Part shown: piece by piece, positions 1 through 8,534 of the stretch | Layout of the letters: the number at the start of each line of letters is the position of its first letter | Numbering within the stretch: position 1 is the stretch's first letter | From: Rhodospira trueperi | Lineage (GTDB): Bacteria; Pseudomonadota; Alphaproteobacteria; Rhodospirillales; Rhodospirillaceae | Assembly (NCBI RefSeq): GCF_900101965.1 | Contig: NZ_FNAP01000002.1 | Coordinates: forward strand, 310,001 to 374,000 | Length of the DNA: 64,000 nucleotides | Reading direction: 5' to 3' | Notes under the pieces: model-generated | Database searches by the model: none | The model's input: only the letters and a program-made list of their open reading frames with translations | What the model was told of the DNA's origin: nothing | Made by a program: the position numbers and the translations under genes

Positions 1-762
1 TGGCTGTCGAGCCTGATGGGCGCCGCCGCGCGGTATCCGGCGGGCACGGCGTTCGGGTCGGTTCAGGTGAACGCGGCGGAGCCGGGGCTCCTGGATGGCA
101 TCGGGGAGTGCTGGAGCCCCCTCGGGCTGGCGTGGCGGGGCGGGCACGGCGCGCCGGTGGACACCGCGCCGGGTGTTCTCGCGTCGGGGCGGGACCGGGG
201 CGTTCTGGCCCCCTGTGCCGCCGCTGCGCTGTGGGCGCGGGCGGACTTCGAGGCCCTGGGCGGTTTCGCCGAACGGTATTTCTGTGACATGGAGGACGTC
301 GATCTGGCGCTGCGCCACCGGCTGCGCGGGGGGCGTTGCGTGACCGTGGCGGCGGCCCGGGTTCGGCATGTCGGCGGCGGTACGGCGACGCGGCACGATC
401 CGTTCCGACTTGGGATGGAACGGCGCGGCGCCCTGTGGACCGCCGTGCGGACAACCCCGGCGGCCTGGTTCTGGCCGCTGCTGCCGGTGCAGGTGGCGGT
501 TCACGCGGTGATGCTGGGACGGGCCGCGCGACACGGTGCGTTCCGGTCGGCGTGGCAGGGCCTGCGGGAGGGGGTGGCCGCGCTGCCCGGGCCGGACGGC
601 GTATGGGCCGAACGGCGCGCCATCCAAGCCACCCGGACGGCGCCGCTGGGCGCGCTGGCCCGGGCCGTGACCTGGAATCCGCTGCGCCGGCTCCGCCACA
701 CGGCGAAGACGTGGCCGGTGGAGGTGGAGGCGGCGCAGTCGCGCCGGGCAGCCGTCGAATGA
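1..762 (+). CDS. Family 2 glycosyltransferase, C-terminal part (runs off the left edge)
   Basis: The frame is open from base 1, so the start lies outside the window. The visible 253 residues include the late part of a GT-A glycosyltransferase domain: an ALWARADFEALGGF-like segment, then YFCDMEDVDLALRHRLRGG, which is the family ED..DL..R signature near the acceptor/catalytic site. A hydrophobic stretch (TPAAWFWPLLPVQVAVHAVMLG) and a basic C-terminus follow, suggesting membrane association. The probable role is sugar transfer to a polysaccharide or lipid carrier; donor and acceptor cannot be deduced. The stop codon lies inside a perfect hairpin. Confidence 0.8.
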   Translation, partial: WLSSLMGAAARYPAGTAFGSVQVNAAEPGLLDGIGECWSPLGLAWRGGHGAPVDTAPGVLASGRDRGVLAPCAAAALWARADFEALGGFAERYFCDMEDVDLALRHRLRGGRCVTVAAARVRHVGGGTATRHDPFRLGMERRGALWTAVRTTPAAWFWPLLPVQVAVHAVMLGRAARHGAFRSAWQGLREGVAALPGPDGVWAERRAIQATRTAPLGALARAVTWNPLRRLRHTAKTWPVEVEAAQSRRAAVE

Positions 763-781
763 AGTCAATTCATTCGACGGC
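751..781 (+). terminator. Perfect 13-bp hairpin overlapping the glycosyltransferase stop codon
   Basis: Bases 751-763 (GCCGTCGAATGAA) are the exact reverse complement of 769-781, with a 5-nt loop. The TGA stop is in the left arm. There is no clear U tract afterwards (AGGTATTTG follows), so it may be a weak terminator or a 3'-end-protecting structure. Confidence 0.5.
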
Positions 782-897
782 AGGTATTTGAACCCCTGGC
801 GGCAGGTCGCTTCTTCGGCTGCCGCCCATTCCATGATACACCTCAAGGATGCGGGTTGGGTGGCTGGCCATCGGCGGTCAAGCACCCTTGACTTGGG

Positions 898-1281
898 ATG
901 CGAACCGGAAAGATGCGACACCTGAAGATCGTTCAGAGCAACACAAACACGTCGGATCGGGAGAAGAAGGCCCGGGCGTTGCGAAAGCGATTCGAGCGGG
1001 TCTCGCGCCGGATCGAGTGGCACGAGCGCCGACGTCGCCTGTTGCGGCGCTTGGTCTGGATCGCGCTGCCGGCGTCCTTGATCCTGGCCGTCTGGATATG
1101 GGTGGTCGCGCTGTCGCCGTGGCCGGCCGACGAAACGTTCCGGCACATCATGGCCATGCCGAATTGCGCCGCCGCTGAAGCGGCCGGCGTGTCCCCGGCG
1201 TATCGGGGGGATCCCGGGTATTGGCCCTGGCTCGACGCGGACAGGGACGGCGTGGCCTGTGAGTCCGCTGGGTGGCGGTGA
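898..1281 (+). CDS. Small membrane-anchored excalibur-domain protein
   Basis: A 127-residue protein. A basic N-terminal region (many R/K, residues 20-55) precedes one transmembrane segment (about 57-78, LVWIALPASLILAVWIWVVA). The C-terminal extracytoplasmic part carries an excalibur-like Ca-binding motif: F..I...PNCAAAEAAG...Y.GDPGYWPWLDADRDGVACE. The DADRDGVACE loop is the diagnostic piece. The function of such single-domain proteins is unknown. ATG at 913 (MRHLKIVQ) is an equally plausible start; neither has a strong ribosome site. It stands alone between the glycosyltransferase and the convergent tkt gene. Confidence 0.65.
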   Translation: MRTGKMRHLKIVQSNTNTSDREKKARALRKRFERVSRRIEWHERRRRLLRRLVWIALPASLILAVWIWVVALSPWPADETFRHIMAMPNCAAAEAAGVSPAYRGDPGYWPWLDADRDGVACESAGWR

Positions 1282-1411
1282 TCGGCGGCCGGAGTGTCCC
1301 CCGCCGAGCAGAAACACATCCGGGCAAGAGGGGACCTCCCGCCCGGACGTGATCCATGGTGACCGGGCGCGGGCGGGAGACCGTCTCCCGTCCGGCCCAG
1401 GCAAACCGGTC

Positions 1412-3415
1412 CTACAGCTTCGCCTTGGCGGCGGCGACGGCGGCCTCGGCGGTGATGCCGAAGTGCGCGTACAGCGCGGGCGCCGGGGCGGAGGCGCCAA
1501 AGCCCTCCATGCCGATGAACGCGCCGTTGTCGCCTAGCCAGCGCTGCCAGCCCATGTCACCGGCGGCTTCGATGCCGATCCGCACGGTGTCCGGGCCGAG
1601 CACGGCGTCGCGATAGCTCTGATCCTGGGCGCTGAACAGCTCCCAACACGGCATGGAGACGACCGCCGTCGGGATGTCCTCGGCCTGCAACATCTCGCGG
1701 GCCTTGACGGCGATTTCCACCTCGGAGCCGGTGGCCAACAGCGTCACCTTGCGCGCCCCGCCCTCGGCCTCGGCCAGGACGTAGGCGCCCTTGGCACTCG
1801 GCATGTCTGCGGATGCGGCGGCGCGCAGCGTCGGCAGGCCCTGACGGCTCAGGGCCAGCACGCTCGGGCCGCCGTTGTTCATCAGCGCCAGCGCCCAGCA
1901 CTCGGCGGTCTCCACCGCGTCGGCGGGGCGGAACACGAGCACGTTGGGCATGGCGCGCAGCGACGCCAGATGCTCCACCGGCTGGTGGGTCGGGCCGTCC
2001 TCGCCCAGGCCGATGGAGTCGTGGGTCATGACGTGGATGACCCGCACGCCCATCAGCGCCGCGAGGCGGATCGACGGCCGGTTGTAATCCGCGAACACCA
2101 GGAAGGTGCCGCCGTAGGGGATGAACTCACCGTGCAGGGCCAGCCCGTTCATGGCGGCGGCCATGCCGTGCTCGCGCACGCCGTAGTGGATGTAGTTGCC
2201 GGCGTAGTCGCCCGGCTTGACCGGCGTCATGCCGGCGGCCTTGGTGTTGTTGGAGCCGGTCAGGTCGGCTGAGCCGCCGATCATCGTCGGCACCGACGGC
2301 ACCAGGGCGTCGAGTGCTTTTTGGGAGGCCACGCGGGTGGCGAGCTTCGGCTTGTCCTCGATCAGCGTGGCGATGTGCGCCTTCAGGCCATCGTCCCAGC
2401 CGGCCGGAAGGTCGCCGGACAGGGCGGCGGTCATGGCGTCGCGGATGTCGGCCGGGGCGGCCTGAAGCCTCGCCTGCCAGTCGGCGCGGGCCTTGGCGCC
2501 GCGTGCGCCGGCGGCACGCCACGCGGTCAGCGCGTCCTCGGGCAGGGCGAAGGGGCCGTGGCTCCAGTTCAGCGTGTCGCGCATGGCGGCGATCTCGTCG
2601 TCGCCCAGCGGTGCGCCGTGGGTGGAGTGGCTGCCCTGCTTGTTGGGGGCGCCCCAGCCGATGATGGTCTTGCAGGCGATCAGGCTGGGCTTGTCGCTCG
2701 TCTGGGCGGCGGCGATGGCGGCGGCGATGGCATCCGGGTCATGGCCGTCGACGCGGGTGGTGTCCCAGCCGCTGGCCGCGAAGCGGGCCAACTGGTCCTC
2801 CGACGTGGCCAGATCGGTCGAGCCGTCGATGGAGATTTCGTTGTCGTCCCACAGCACGATCAGCTTGGACAGCTTCAGGTGCCCGGCCAGCGAAATGGCC
2901 TCCTGGCTGATGCCCTCCATCAGGCAGCCGTCTCCGGCGATGACGTAGGTGTAGTGGTCCACCAGATCGGCGCCGTAGCGGGCGGCGGCCATGCGTTCGC
3001 CCAGCGCCATGCCGACCGACGTGGCGATGCCCTGCCCCAGTGGGCCGGTGGTCATCTCGATGCCCGGGGCGTGGCCGTACTCGGGGTGGCCGGCGGTCTT
3101 GCTGCCGAGCTGGCGGAAGTTCTTGAGGTCGTCGATCTCCATGCCCGGCATGCCGGTCAGGTAGGCCAGCGAATACAGCAGCATGGAGCCATGCCCGGCC
3201 GACAGCACGAAGCGGTCGCGGTTGGCCCAGGTCGGGTCGGCGGCGTCGTAGTTCATGACGCGGGTGAACAGCACCGTGGCCACGTCGGCCATGCCCATGG
3301 GCATGCCGGGGTGACCGGACTTCGCGGCCTGCACGGCGTCGGCGGCCAGGAAGCGGATGCAGTTGGCCATGTCCGCGTGGGCGGCGGCGGCCGTCGGGGA
3401 AGCGTGATGGGTCAT
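1412..3415 (-). CDS. tkt: Transketolase
   Basis: 667 residues, the usual length. The TPP-binding domain begins with [24 protein letters not shown]. The [13 protein letters not shown]...[10 protein letters not shown] segment is the Mg/TPP motif (GDG...N). The central Pyr domain has [16 protein letters not shown] with the catalytic Glu, and the C-terminal domain is complete. It transfers two-carbon ketol units in the Calvin and pentose phosphate cycles. The ATG at 3415 has AAGGA upstream. It is the last gene of the same-strand set glpX-prk-tkt, which points to a Calvin-cycle role. No RuBisCO gene is in view. Confidence 0.95.
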   Translation of the reverse strand: MTHHASPTAAAAHADMANCIRFLAADAVQAAKSGHPGMPMGMADVATVLFTRVMNYDAADPTWANRDRFVLSAGHGSMLLYSLAYLTGMPGMEIDDLKNFRQLGSKTAGHPEYGHAPGIEMTTGPLGQGIATSVGMALGERMAAARYGADLVDHYTYVIAGDGCLMEGISQEAISLAGHLKLSKLIVLWDDNEISIDGSTDLATSEDQLARFAASGWDTTRVDGHDPDAIAAAIAAAQTSDKPSLIACKTIIGWGAPNKQGSHSTHGAPLGDDEIAAMRDTLNWSHGPFALPEDALTAWRAAGARGAKARADWQARLQAAPADIRDAMTAALSGDLPAGWDDGLKAHIATLIEDKPKLATRVASQKALDALVPSVPTMIGGSADLTGSNNTKAAGMTPVKPGDYAGNYIHYGVREHGMAAAMNGLALHGEFIPYGGTFLVFADYNRPSIRLAALMGVRVIHVMTHDSIGLGEDGPTHQPVEHLASLRAMPNVLVFRPADAVETAECWALALMNNGGPSVLALSRQGLPTLRAAASADMPSAKGAYVLAEAEGGARKVTLLATGSEVEIAVKAREMLQAEDIPTAVVSMPCWELFSAQDQSYRDAVLGPDTVRIGIEAAGDMGWQRWLGDNGAFIGMEGFGASAPAPALYAHFGITAEAAVAAAKAKL

Positions 3416-3576
3416 GACGGGGTCCTTCCTCGCACGGGGCCGGTTGCGCTCGCGGCCCTCATCCTGGTCGTTTCCATTTCCCTTGGCGGCGACGGCCCGG
3501 CCTGACCGGACGAGGCCAGACCGGGCCGCCGACCGGTCTTTTCAGCATGGCGGCCGGGGCGCCGCATTGACGCATG

Positions 3577-4515
3577 TTAAATGACGTGAATTCCCAGCGC
3601 GGCCTTGACCATGTGATAGGCGATCAGAAGCTGCGACAGGGCCAGCGGATGGCTCACCATGCTTTCGTTGTCGGCATTCCTGAACTCGCCCACGTTGGCG
3701 CGCAGGTGGCCGGCCTCCGGGATCAGATCCCACAGCAGGTTTTCCAGCGCCGCCGCACGCTCGTCGGTGAGCGATCCGGACAGGCCGAGCACGTCCACCG
3801 GCTTGCCGTCCTCGTCGCGGGTTAGGTCCAGGCTCAGTTCGTTCTTGGCGCTGGCGTCCACCAGCGGCGCGAGGTTCGGGTGCGGCAGGGTCGGGCGCAG
3901 GATGTGGCGCACGTCCAGATGGGCGCCGCGTTCCTCGGCGTGACCGGCCGGGCGCTTGAACTGCACCACGATGTCGGCGAAGGCCCGCTGCGGGTGGATG
4001 TGCGCCGGGCTGAGCGAGCGGCGCTTGTCCAGCGACGCCAGAACCTGGTCCTTGGTGTAGCCGCGCTCGACCGTGTCGCGCTGGATCTTCCAGTCGATGC
4101 GCAGGTCCTCGTCCGGCTCCAGGTAGACCTTGACGTCGTAGCAGTCGCGCATCTCCTTGCTGGAGTAACCCAGCAGACCCTCGACGATGATGAACGGCTT
4201 CGGCGCCACGTACTCCGGCGCCGCCAGTTCGCCCTTCTCGTGATCGTACACGGGCTTCAGGATCGGCTTGCCCTGGCTCAGCAGTTCCAGGTGCTGCTCG
4301 ATGATGTCCATGTAGTTGGCGCGCGGGTCCAGCGCCGACAGGCCGTTCTCCTTGCGCTCGGCGCGGGAGTAGCGGTGGTAGTCGTCGGTGCGGATGGCGG
4401 CGACGCGATCCTCGCCCAGGATACGCGCCACACCGCGGGCCAGCGTGGTCTTGCCGCTGGCCGAGTCACCGACCATGCCAAGGATGACGGGACGATCAAA
4501 GCGCTTCAAAGGCAT
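3577..4515 (-). CDS. prk: Phosphoribulokinase (class II-like)
   Basis: 312 residues from the ATG at 4515, which has GGAGG about 10 bases upstream; an in-frame extension upstream lacks similarity. It phosphorylates ribulose 5-phosphate with ATP to make the CO2 acceptor ribulose 1,5-bisphosphate. The P-loop is GDSASGKTT (about residues 16-24), followed by TDDYH and the ALDPRAN(Y)MD segment shared with plant/cyanobacterial and archaeal-type enzymes; WKIQRDTVERGYT and AFADIVVQF also match that class. Uridine kinase is the main alternative, but the location between glpX and tkt supports Prk. Most proteobacterial Prk enzymes are the shorter class I form, so the class is notable. Confidence 0.82.
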   Translation of the reverse strand: MPLKRFDRPVILGMVGDSASGKTTLARGVARILGEDRVAAIRTDDYHRYSRAERKENGLSALDPRANYMDIIEQHLELLSQGKPILKPVYDHEKGELAAPEYVAPKPFIIVEGLLGYSSKEMRDCYDVKVYLEPDEDLRIDWKIQRDTVERGYTKDQVLASLDKRRSLSPAHIHPQRAFADIVVQFKRPAGHAEERGAHLDVRHILRPTLPHPNLAPLVDASAKNELSLDLTRDEDGKPVDVLGLSGSLTDERAAALENLLWDLIPEAGHLRANVGEFRNADNESMVSHPLALSQLLIAYHMVKAALGIHVI

Positions 4516-4601
4516 GACGGAGGATCCCTCCAAACATCGGTCTTCGTTTCGTGGGGCCGGCGCGGATCGGCGCCGGCGCGCGACGCGTCGTCTTCGTGGC
4601 C

Positions 4602-5579
4602 TCACCCGGCGACGGAGTCGCGGGGGCGCCAGTTGGTCAGGAACTGACGCTCCCCGCTGGCCCCGGAGATCATCATGGTGTGGACACGGTGGTGCGCGGG
4701 GTGACGCTGCACCCCGTCCAGCAGCAGCCCGGAGGTGATGCCGGTGGCGCAGAAGAACACGTTCTGCGACCGGATCATGTCCTCCATGGCATACCAGTTT
4801 TCGGTGCTCAGGCCGGCGTCGCGCACGGCGATCTGCTCGCTCGGCAACTGCGGATCAAGGCGCCCCATGAAGTCGCCGCCCAGCGCGCGCACGGCGCAGG
4901 CGGTCATGACGCCCTCCGGTGTGCCGCCGGTGCCCATCAGCGCATCGATGCCGGAGCCCGGAATGGCGGCCATCAGGGCGCCGGCCACGTCTCCCGCCGG
5001 ATACAGCGCGACGCGGGCGCCGGCCTCGTGGATGCGCTCGATCATCGGGCGGTGGCGCGGCTTGTCCAGGACGTAGATGGTCAATTCGCCGATGGGCTTG
5101 TCCAGCGCCTGGGCCAGCGCCGTCAGGCGCCGCTCCACCGGCCACGCGGGGTCGATCTTGCCCTTGGCGGCCGGCGGCACCGCCAGCTTCTCCATGTAGA
5201 ACGCCGGGCCGGGGTCCATCATCGAGCCGCGCGGCGCGGCGGCGATCACGGCCAGCGAGTTGGTCTGGCCGGTTGCCATAAAGGTCGTGCCCTCGATGGG
5301 ATCGACGGCGATGTCGAGTTGCACGGCATCCGCCGCCTGACCGACACGTTCGTTGTTGTACAGGGCCGGCGCCTCGTCCTTCTCGCCCTCGCCGATGACC
5401 ACGACGCCGTCGATGGCCAGTTGGTTCAGGGCCTCGCGCATGGCGTCCACGGCAGCGCCGTCGCCATCTTCCTTGCGGCCGCGGCCGATCCAGTCATAGG
5501 CGGCGACGGCCGCCGCCTCGGTCACGGTGCGCAGGGCGTACAGGAACAGGGGCGCGCTCTCCCCGGTCATGCTCATCAT
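4602..5579 (-). CDS. glpX: GlpX-type (class II) fructose-1,6-bisphosphatase / sedoheptulose-1,7-bisphosphatase
   Basis: 325 residues if started at the ATG at 5579, which follows a GGGGGAGA ribosome site; the longer frame adds a non-homologous leader. It hydrolyses the 1-phosphate of fructose 1,6-bisphosphate, and in Calvin-cycle versions sedoheptulose 1,7-bisphosphate as well. Seen motifs are GEGEKDEAP, the metal-binding DIAVDPIEGT, YVLDKPRH, GDVAGAL and MGTGGTPEGVM. Gene order glpX-prk-tkt on one strand, with an 87-bp gap before prk, supports a Calvin-cycle role. The start could also be at 5576 or 5570, since the N-terminus reads MMSM. Confidence 0.9.
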   Translation of the reverse strand: MMSMTGESAPLFLYALRTVTEAAAVAAYDWIGRGRKEDGDGAAVDAMREALNQLAIDGVVVIGEGEKDEAPALYNNERVGQAADAVQLDIAVDPIEGTTFMATGQTNSLAVIAAAPRGSMMDPGPAFYMEKLAVPPAAKGKIDPAWPVERRLTALAQALDKPIGELTIYVLDKPRHRPMIERIHEAGARVALYPAGDVAGALMAAIPGSGIDALMGTGGTPEGVMTACAVRALGGDFMGRLDPQLPSEQIAVRDAGLSTENWYAMEDMIRSQNVFFCATGITSGLLLDGVQRHPAHHRVHTMMISGASGERQFLTNWRPRDSVAG

Positions 5580-5726
5580 GGCCGCTTTTCTCCCCCCTTC
5601 GTCTCGGACGGGACAGGATTGGATTGATGAGGGGACGCTAATGTAACAGGAACTTTGGGGAAACACCCGTCCGGGCAGGGCGGAAGACTCTTTCGGGGGA
5701 TGGATAGGCTACCCGAACGGGCAGGT

Positions 5727-6377
5727 TCACACTGCGGAACCGCCCCGGCCATCGTCGGCCAGGAACGCGGCCACCGCCCCGGCCCGGTTGGCGACATCGA
5801 GCTTGCCGAAGACGTTCTTCAGGTGGAACTTGACCGTATGCACCGAAATGCCGAAGCGGGCGGCGATGCGGGCGTTGGAGTCGCCCTCGGCCAGACAGGC
5901 CAGCAGTTCGCGCTCGCGCGCCGTCAGGCCGTCCAGCGGTGATGCCTCGCGCGTGCCCAGCCGGGAGACATCGGTGTAGGGAAAGGTCATGTGGCCCCGG
6001 GCCACGGTGTCGATGGCCGCCAGCAGCCGTTCGGGGGTCTCGGCCTTGGAACAGAAGCCGGCGCCCCCCAGATCCATGACCCGGCGCGGAATGTCGGGAT
6101 CCGTCTCGCCGGTGTAGACCAGGATGCGCGGCGCTCGCTCGCGCCCCCGCAGCGCCTGGAGCACCGCCGCGCCGTCCATGTAGGGCATGGACCAGCCGAT
6201 CACGCCGACCCGGAAGGTCAGCCGGTCCACGGCGCGCAGGAACAGTTCACCGTCCTCGGCGGTGCCCTGAAGGTTGAACCGGGGGTCCTCGGCGAGCAGC
6301 GTCTTCATGGCCATGCGCACCAGGGGGCTCTTGTCGGCCACGAACACGTCGACCAACGGCTGTTCGCGCGTCTCCAT
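5727..6377 (-). CDS. LuxR/NarL-family response regulator with degenerate receiver
   Basis: 216 residues from the ATG at 6377. Residues 8-125 form a receiver domain and residues about 150-210 a LuxR-type helix-turn-helix (LTARERELLACLAEGDSNARIAARF...VKFHLKNVFGKL). In the receiver the phosphoacceptor position is Gly61 (codon GGC, in IGWSMPYMDG) instead of Asp, and the N-terminal acidic pair is reduced to Ala14-Asp15. Thr90 and Lys112 remain. It is therefore probably controlled without Asp phosphorylation. It lies 147 bp upstream of glpX on the same strand, so regulation of the Calvin genes is possible but unproven. gloA diverges from it. Confidence 0.85.
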   Translation of the reverse strand: METREQPLVDVFVADKSPLVRMAMKTLLAEDPRFNLQGTAEDGELFLRAVDRLTFRVGVIGWSMPYMDGAAVLQALRGRERAPRILVYTGETDPDIPRRVMDLGGAGFCSKAETPERLLAAIDTVARGHMTFPYTDVSRLGTREASPLDGLTARERELLACLAEGDSNARIAARFGISVHTVKFHLKNVFGKLDVANRAGAVAAFLADDGRGGSAV

Positions 6378-6488
6378 CCCCTCTGGCTCCGATCCGTGCG
6401 GGCACCGCGTCTGGCGTTTTGACCGCGACAGCGTAGAGTCTTCCACGGCTCCGGGCCAAGCGCCATATGAACAGGAGATCACGAAGTC

Positions 6489-6908
6489 ATGAAATACCTG
6501 CACACCATGGTTCGGGTCACTGACCTGGACGCCTCGCTGGCCTTCTACCGCGACGTCCTCGGGCTGCGGGAGACCCGCCGCACAGACTCCGAGAAGGGGC
6601 GCTTCACGCTCGTCTACCTGGCCGCCAACGAAAACCCGGAGGCGGAGATCGAATTGACCTGGAACTGGGATCCGGAGGAACTCACCGGCGGGCGCAACTT
6701 CGGTCATCTCGCCTTCCGGGTCGACGACATCCACGCCACCTGCCAGCGCATCATGGATCAGGGCGTGACCATCAACCGGCCGCCCCGCGACGGCCGTATG
6801 GCCTTCATCCGCTCGCCGGAGGGGATTTCCATCGAGCTGTTGCAGGCCGGCGAGGCCCTGACGCCCTGCGAGCCCTGGGTCTCGATGGAGAACACGGGGA
6901 CGTGGTGA
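6489..6908 (+). CDS. gloA: Lactoylglutathione lyase (glyoxalase I)
   Basis: 139 residues of the vicinal-oxygen-chelate fold (two beta-alpha-beta-beta-beta units). The expected metal ligands are in place: His5 (KYLHTM), Glu55 (AEIELT), His73 (NFGHLAF) and Glu116 (SIELLQA). It isomerises the methylglyoxal-glutathione hemithioacetal to S-lactoylglutathione in the cytoplasm. Length and spacing fit the short Ni/Co-type bacterial enzyme. An AGGAG site precedes the ATG. The 111-bp divergent gap to the LuxR-type gene would hold both promoters. Confidence 0.93.
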   Translation: MKYLHTMVRVTDLDASLAFYRDVLGLRETRRTDSEKGRFTLVYLAANENPEAEIELTWNWDPEELTGGRNFGHLAFRVDDIHATCQRIMDQGVTINRPPRDGRMAFIRSPEGISIELLQAGEALTPCEPWVSMENTGTW

Positions 6909-6940
6909 GAATGAGGGCAGTACGACGGCGCGTCGCCCCA

Positions 6941-6968
6941 AACAACAAACGGCCCCGCGTGGGGGCCG
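6941..6968 (-). terminator. Intrinsic terminator of tRNA-Asp
   Basis: Read on the minus strand, CGGCCCC / GGGGCCG form a 7-bp GC stem (6950-6956 with 6962-6968) with a 5-nt loop, followed by TTTGTTGTT. It lies 18 bp beyond the tRNA 3' end. On the plus strand it could also end gloA transcripts. Confidence 0.75.
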
Positions 6969-6985
6969 CTAAGTCTTTGATTTTA

Positions 6986-7062
6986 TGGCGCGAGTGACGG
7001 GACTTGAACCCGCGACCTCTGGCGTGACAGGCCAGCGCTCTAACCAACTGAGCTACACCCGC
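6986..7062 (-). tRNA. tRNA-Asp (anticodon GTC)
   Basis: 77 nt with encoded CCA (TGG at 6986-6988 on the plus strand). The acceptor stem GCGGGTG pairs with CACTCGC, with one G-U pair. The D-arm is GCTCAGTTGGTTAGAGC, the anticodon loop CCTGTCACG has GTC, the T-arm has GGTTCAAGTCC, and the discriminator is G, as expected for tRNA-Asp. Confidence 0.97.
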
Positions 7063-7095
7063 ATAAAGGTCCGCCGCGTTCCGACGGAGGCCGGG

Positions 7096-7124
7096 TATGT
7101 ATCAGGACGGGCGGGGCACCGCAA
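7096..7124 (-). promoter_or_regulatory. Sigma70-type promoter for tRNA-Asp
   Basis: On the minus strand TTGCGG (7119-7124) and TACATA (7096-7101) are separated by exactly 17 bp. This places the transcript start about 27 bases before the mature tRNA 5' end. Confidence 0.55.
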
Positions 7125-7150
7125 GCGCTTTTTCGCCCGCGCCGCCTCGG

Positions 7151-7262
7151 GTCAGGCCGACGGTTCGTCGGCGCGGGGGTCAGGCCGACGGTTCGTCGGC
7201 GCGGGGGTCAGGCCGACGGTTCGTCGGCGCGGGGGGTCAGGCCGACGGTTCGTCGGCGCGGG
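7151..7262. repeat. Four tandem copies of a 28-bp hairpin unit
   Basis: Near-identical units start at 7151, 7179, 7207 and 7236. An extra G separates the third and fourth, and the last copy is one base shorter. Each unit contains the palindrome GCCGACG-GTT-CGTCGGC, a 7-bp stem with a 3-nt loop, so the RNA would be a row of four identical stem-loops. The stop codon of the small minus-strand gene lies in the fourth copy, so the array is its 3' region and lies upstream of tRNA-Asp. There are no spacers, so it is not a CRISPR. Confidence 0.9.
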
Positions 7263-7488
7263 CCACCTCGCGCCCGGCGGGCAGCATCGTGACCCGGTGC
7301 ACGCCCGGGCTGATCTGGACCGCCTCGACCCAGCCGCGGTCCACGCACTCGCGCAGGGTGCGCCACAGAATCGAGGACGGGCGGACGTTGGTGATGGCGA
7401 TGTCGCCCGACATGGCCACGAGCTGAAGCAGCAGCCGCTGTTGCGGCAACACGGTTACCGGATAGGGGGCGGCACGCAGGACGACCAT
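7237..7488 (-). CDS. Small winged-helix-like protein of unknown function
   Basis: 83 residues from the ATG at 7488, only 5 bases after the moaB stop, so probably translationally coupled to moaB. I do not recognise a named family. The run QRLLLQLVAMSGDIAITNVRPSSILWRTLRECVDRGWVEAVQISPGVHRVTMLPAGREVA looks like a helix-helix-wing arrangement in which a winged-helix domain occupies the whole protein. The last residues (DEPSA) and the stop are encoded by the tandem hairpin repeat, suggesting the 3' end was altered when the repeat grew. Alternative starts upstream overlap moaB. Confidence 0.5.
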   Translation of the reverse strand: MVVLRAAPYPVTVLPQQRLLLQLVAMSGDIAITNVRPSSILWRTLRECVDRGWVEAVQISPGVHRVTMLPAGREVARADEPSA

Positions 7489-7493
7489 GACCG

Positions 7494-8066
7494 TCAGCCC
7501 GCCCCACCCGTCGTCCCGCCCGTCGCCGGAGCGGCCAAGTGCTCCCGCAGGCGCGGCATGAGTTCCACGAAGTTGCAGGGCCGATGCCGGCTGTCGAGCT
7601 GGGTGGCCAGGATGCCGTCCCAGGCGTCCTTGCACGCCCCGGTCGAGCCCGGTAGGGCGAACAGATAGGTGCCGTCGGCCACCCCGGCCGTGGCGCGGGA
7701 CTGGATGGTCGAGGTCCCGATGGTCTGATAGCTCAGCCAGCGGAACAGCTCGCCGAAGCCGGGAATGTGCTTCTCCACCACCCGGTCCATGGCCTCCGGG
7801 GTGACGTCGCGCCCGGTCACACCGGTGCCGCCGGTGGTGATGACCGCGTCGACCCCGGCGTCGGCGATCCAGGCGCGCAGGTGGTCGGCGATGCGGTCGG
7901 CGTCATCGGGCACGATGGCCCGGTCGGCGAGGACATGGCCGGCCGCCGTCAGGCGCTCGACCAGAACGTCGCCGCTGCGGTCCTCGGCCAGGGTGCGGGT
8001 GTCCGAGACGGTCAGCACGGCGATACGCACCGGCAGAAACGGCAGGGAAGGGTCGATGCCGGCCAT
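7494..8066 (-). CDS. moaB: Molybdenum cofactor biosynthesis protein MoaB
   Basis: 190 residues from ATG 8066 ([10 protein letters not shown]); longer in-frame starts exist up to 8120. MoaB/Mog-fold proteins adenylylate molybdopterin before molybdate insertion. Seen: [19 protein letters not shown], the ligand-binding [16 protein letters not shown], and [20 protein letters not shown]. The cofactor would be needed by the 4-hydroxybenzoyl-CoA reductase begun at the right edge of the window, though the two are far apart. A small winged-helix-like gene follows immediately. Confidence 0.92.
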   Translation of the reverse strand: MAGIDPSLPFLPVRIAVLTVSDTRTLAEDRSGDVLVERLTAAGHVLADRAIVPDDADRIADHLRAWIADAGVDAVITTGGTGVTGRDVTPEAMDRVVEKHIPGFGELFRWLSYQTIGTSTIQSRATAGVADGTYLFALPGSTGACKDAWDGILATQLDSRHRPCNFVELMPRLREHLAAPATGGTTGGAG

Positions 8067-8220
8067 GGGAGCGACAATCCTTGATGATGCGCCTTGGGAT
8101 GATGGACCCGATCCCGTCACTCTAGTCTCTGGCGCGGCGCGGCGAAAGGGGCAAGCCTAGTTCGCAACCATTGTCAGGGTTGAGGGAGAGCACCGGGTGC
8201 GGTCGGGGCCAGCCTGTTCT

Positions 8221-8243
8221 CCTCCCCCATTTGTGGGGGGAGG
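8221..8243. repeat. REP-like GC hairpin in the moaB / adhesin-like gene gap
   Basis: CCTCCCCC (8221-8228) and GGGGGAGG (8236-8243) form an 8-bp stem around ATTTGTG. It resembles dispersed intergenic palindromes common in alphaproteobacteria. The surrounding gap 8067-8534 shows no convincing gene. A similar GGGGGAGGAGAACAG string occurs near 16275. Confidence 0.4.
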
Positions 8244-8445
8244 TTGAGAGGGGGGGCAGGCGGAAAACAGCGGCTTTGGATGTGTGTGAATCGGATCGCC
8301 TATCCAGGGGAGGGAGTCCGCGCGGCGCCCTCCACCAGAACCGAACACCATGTCAGCGGATGCGAATGGATCACCCGATGTCCCGGCTGGTCCGCTGTCC
8401 GCGCGCGCCCCTCGGTTCGGGTCGCGTGCGATCCCTGAAACGCGA

Positions 8446-8470
8446 ACGGACGGGGAGAGCCCCCGTCCGT
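8446..8470 (-). terminator. Hairpin downstream of the large adhesin-like gene
   Basis: ACGGACGGGG (8446-8455) pairs perfectly over 10 bp with CCCCGTCCGT (8461-8470), with a 5-nt loop, 65 bp past the end of the minus-strand gene at 8535. The downstream minus-strand sequence TCGCGTTTC has only a short T run, so termination strength is uncertain. Confidence 0.5.
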
Positions 8471-8534
8471 CCGGTGTGTGCAGGATACAGGGCGCCCACC
8501 CGGCCAGGCGAATCGGACCAGGGGATGCGCGGCA

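Noticed and set aside
3518-3542. Terminator AGACCGG...CCGGTCTTTT after prk
   Set aside because: The T run follows the stem on the plus strand, but prk and tkt are on the minus strand, so it is not oriented to end their transcripts.
7151-7262. CRISPR array
   Set aside because: The repeats are directly adjacent with no spacers, and there are no cas genes.
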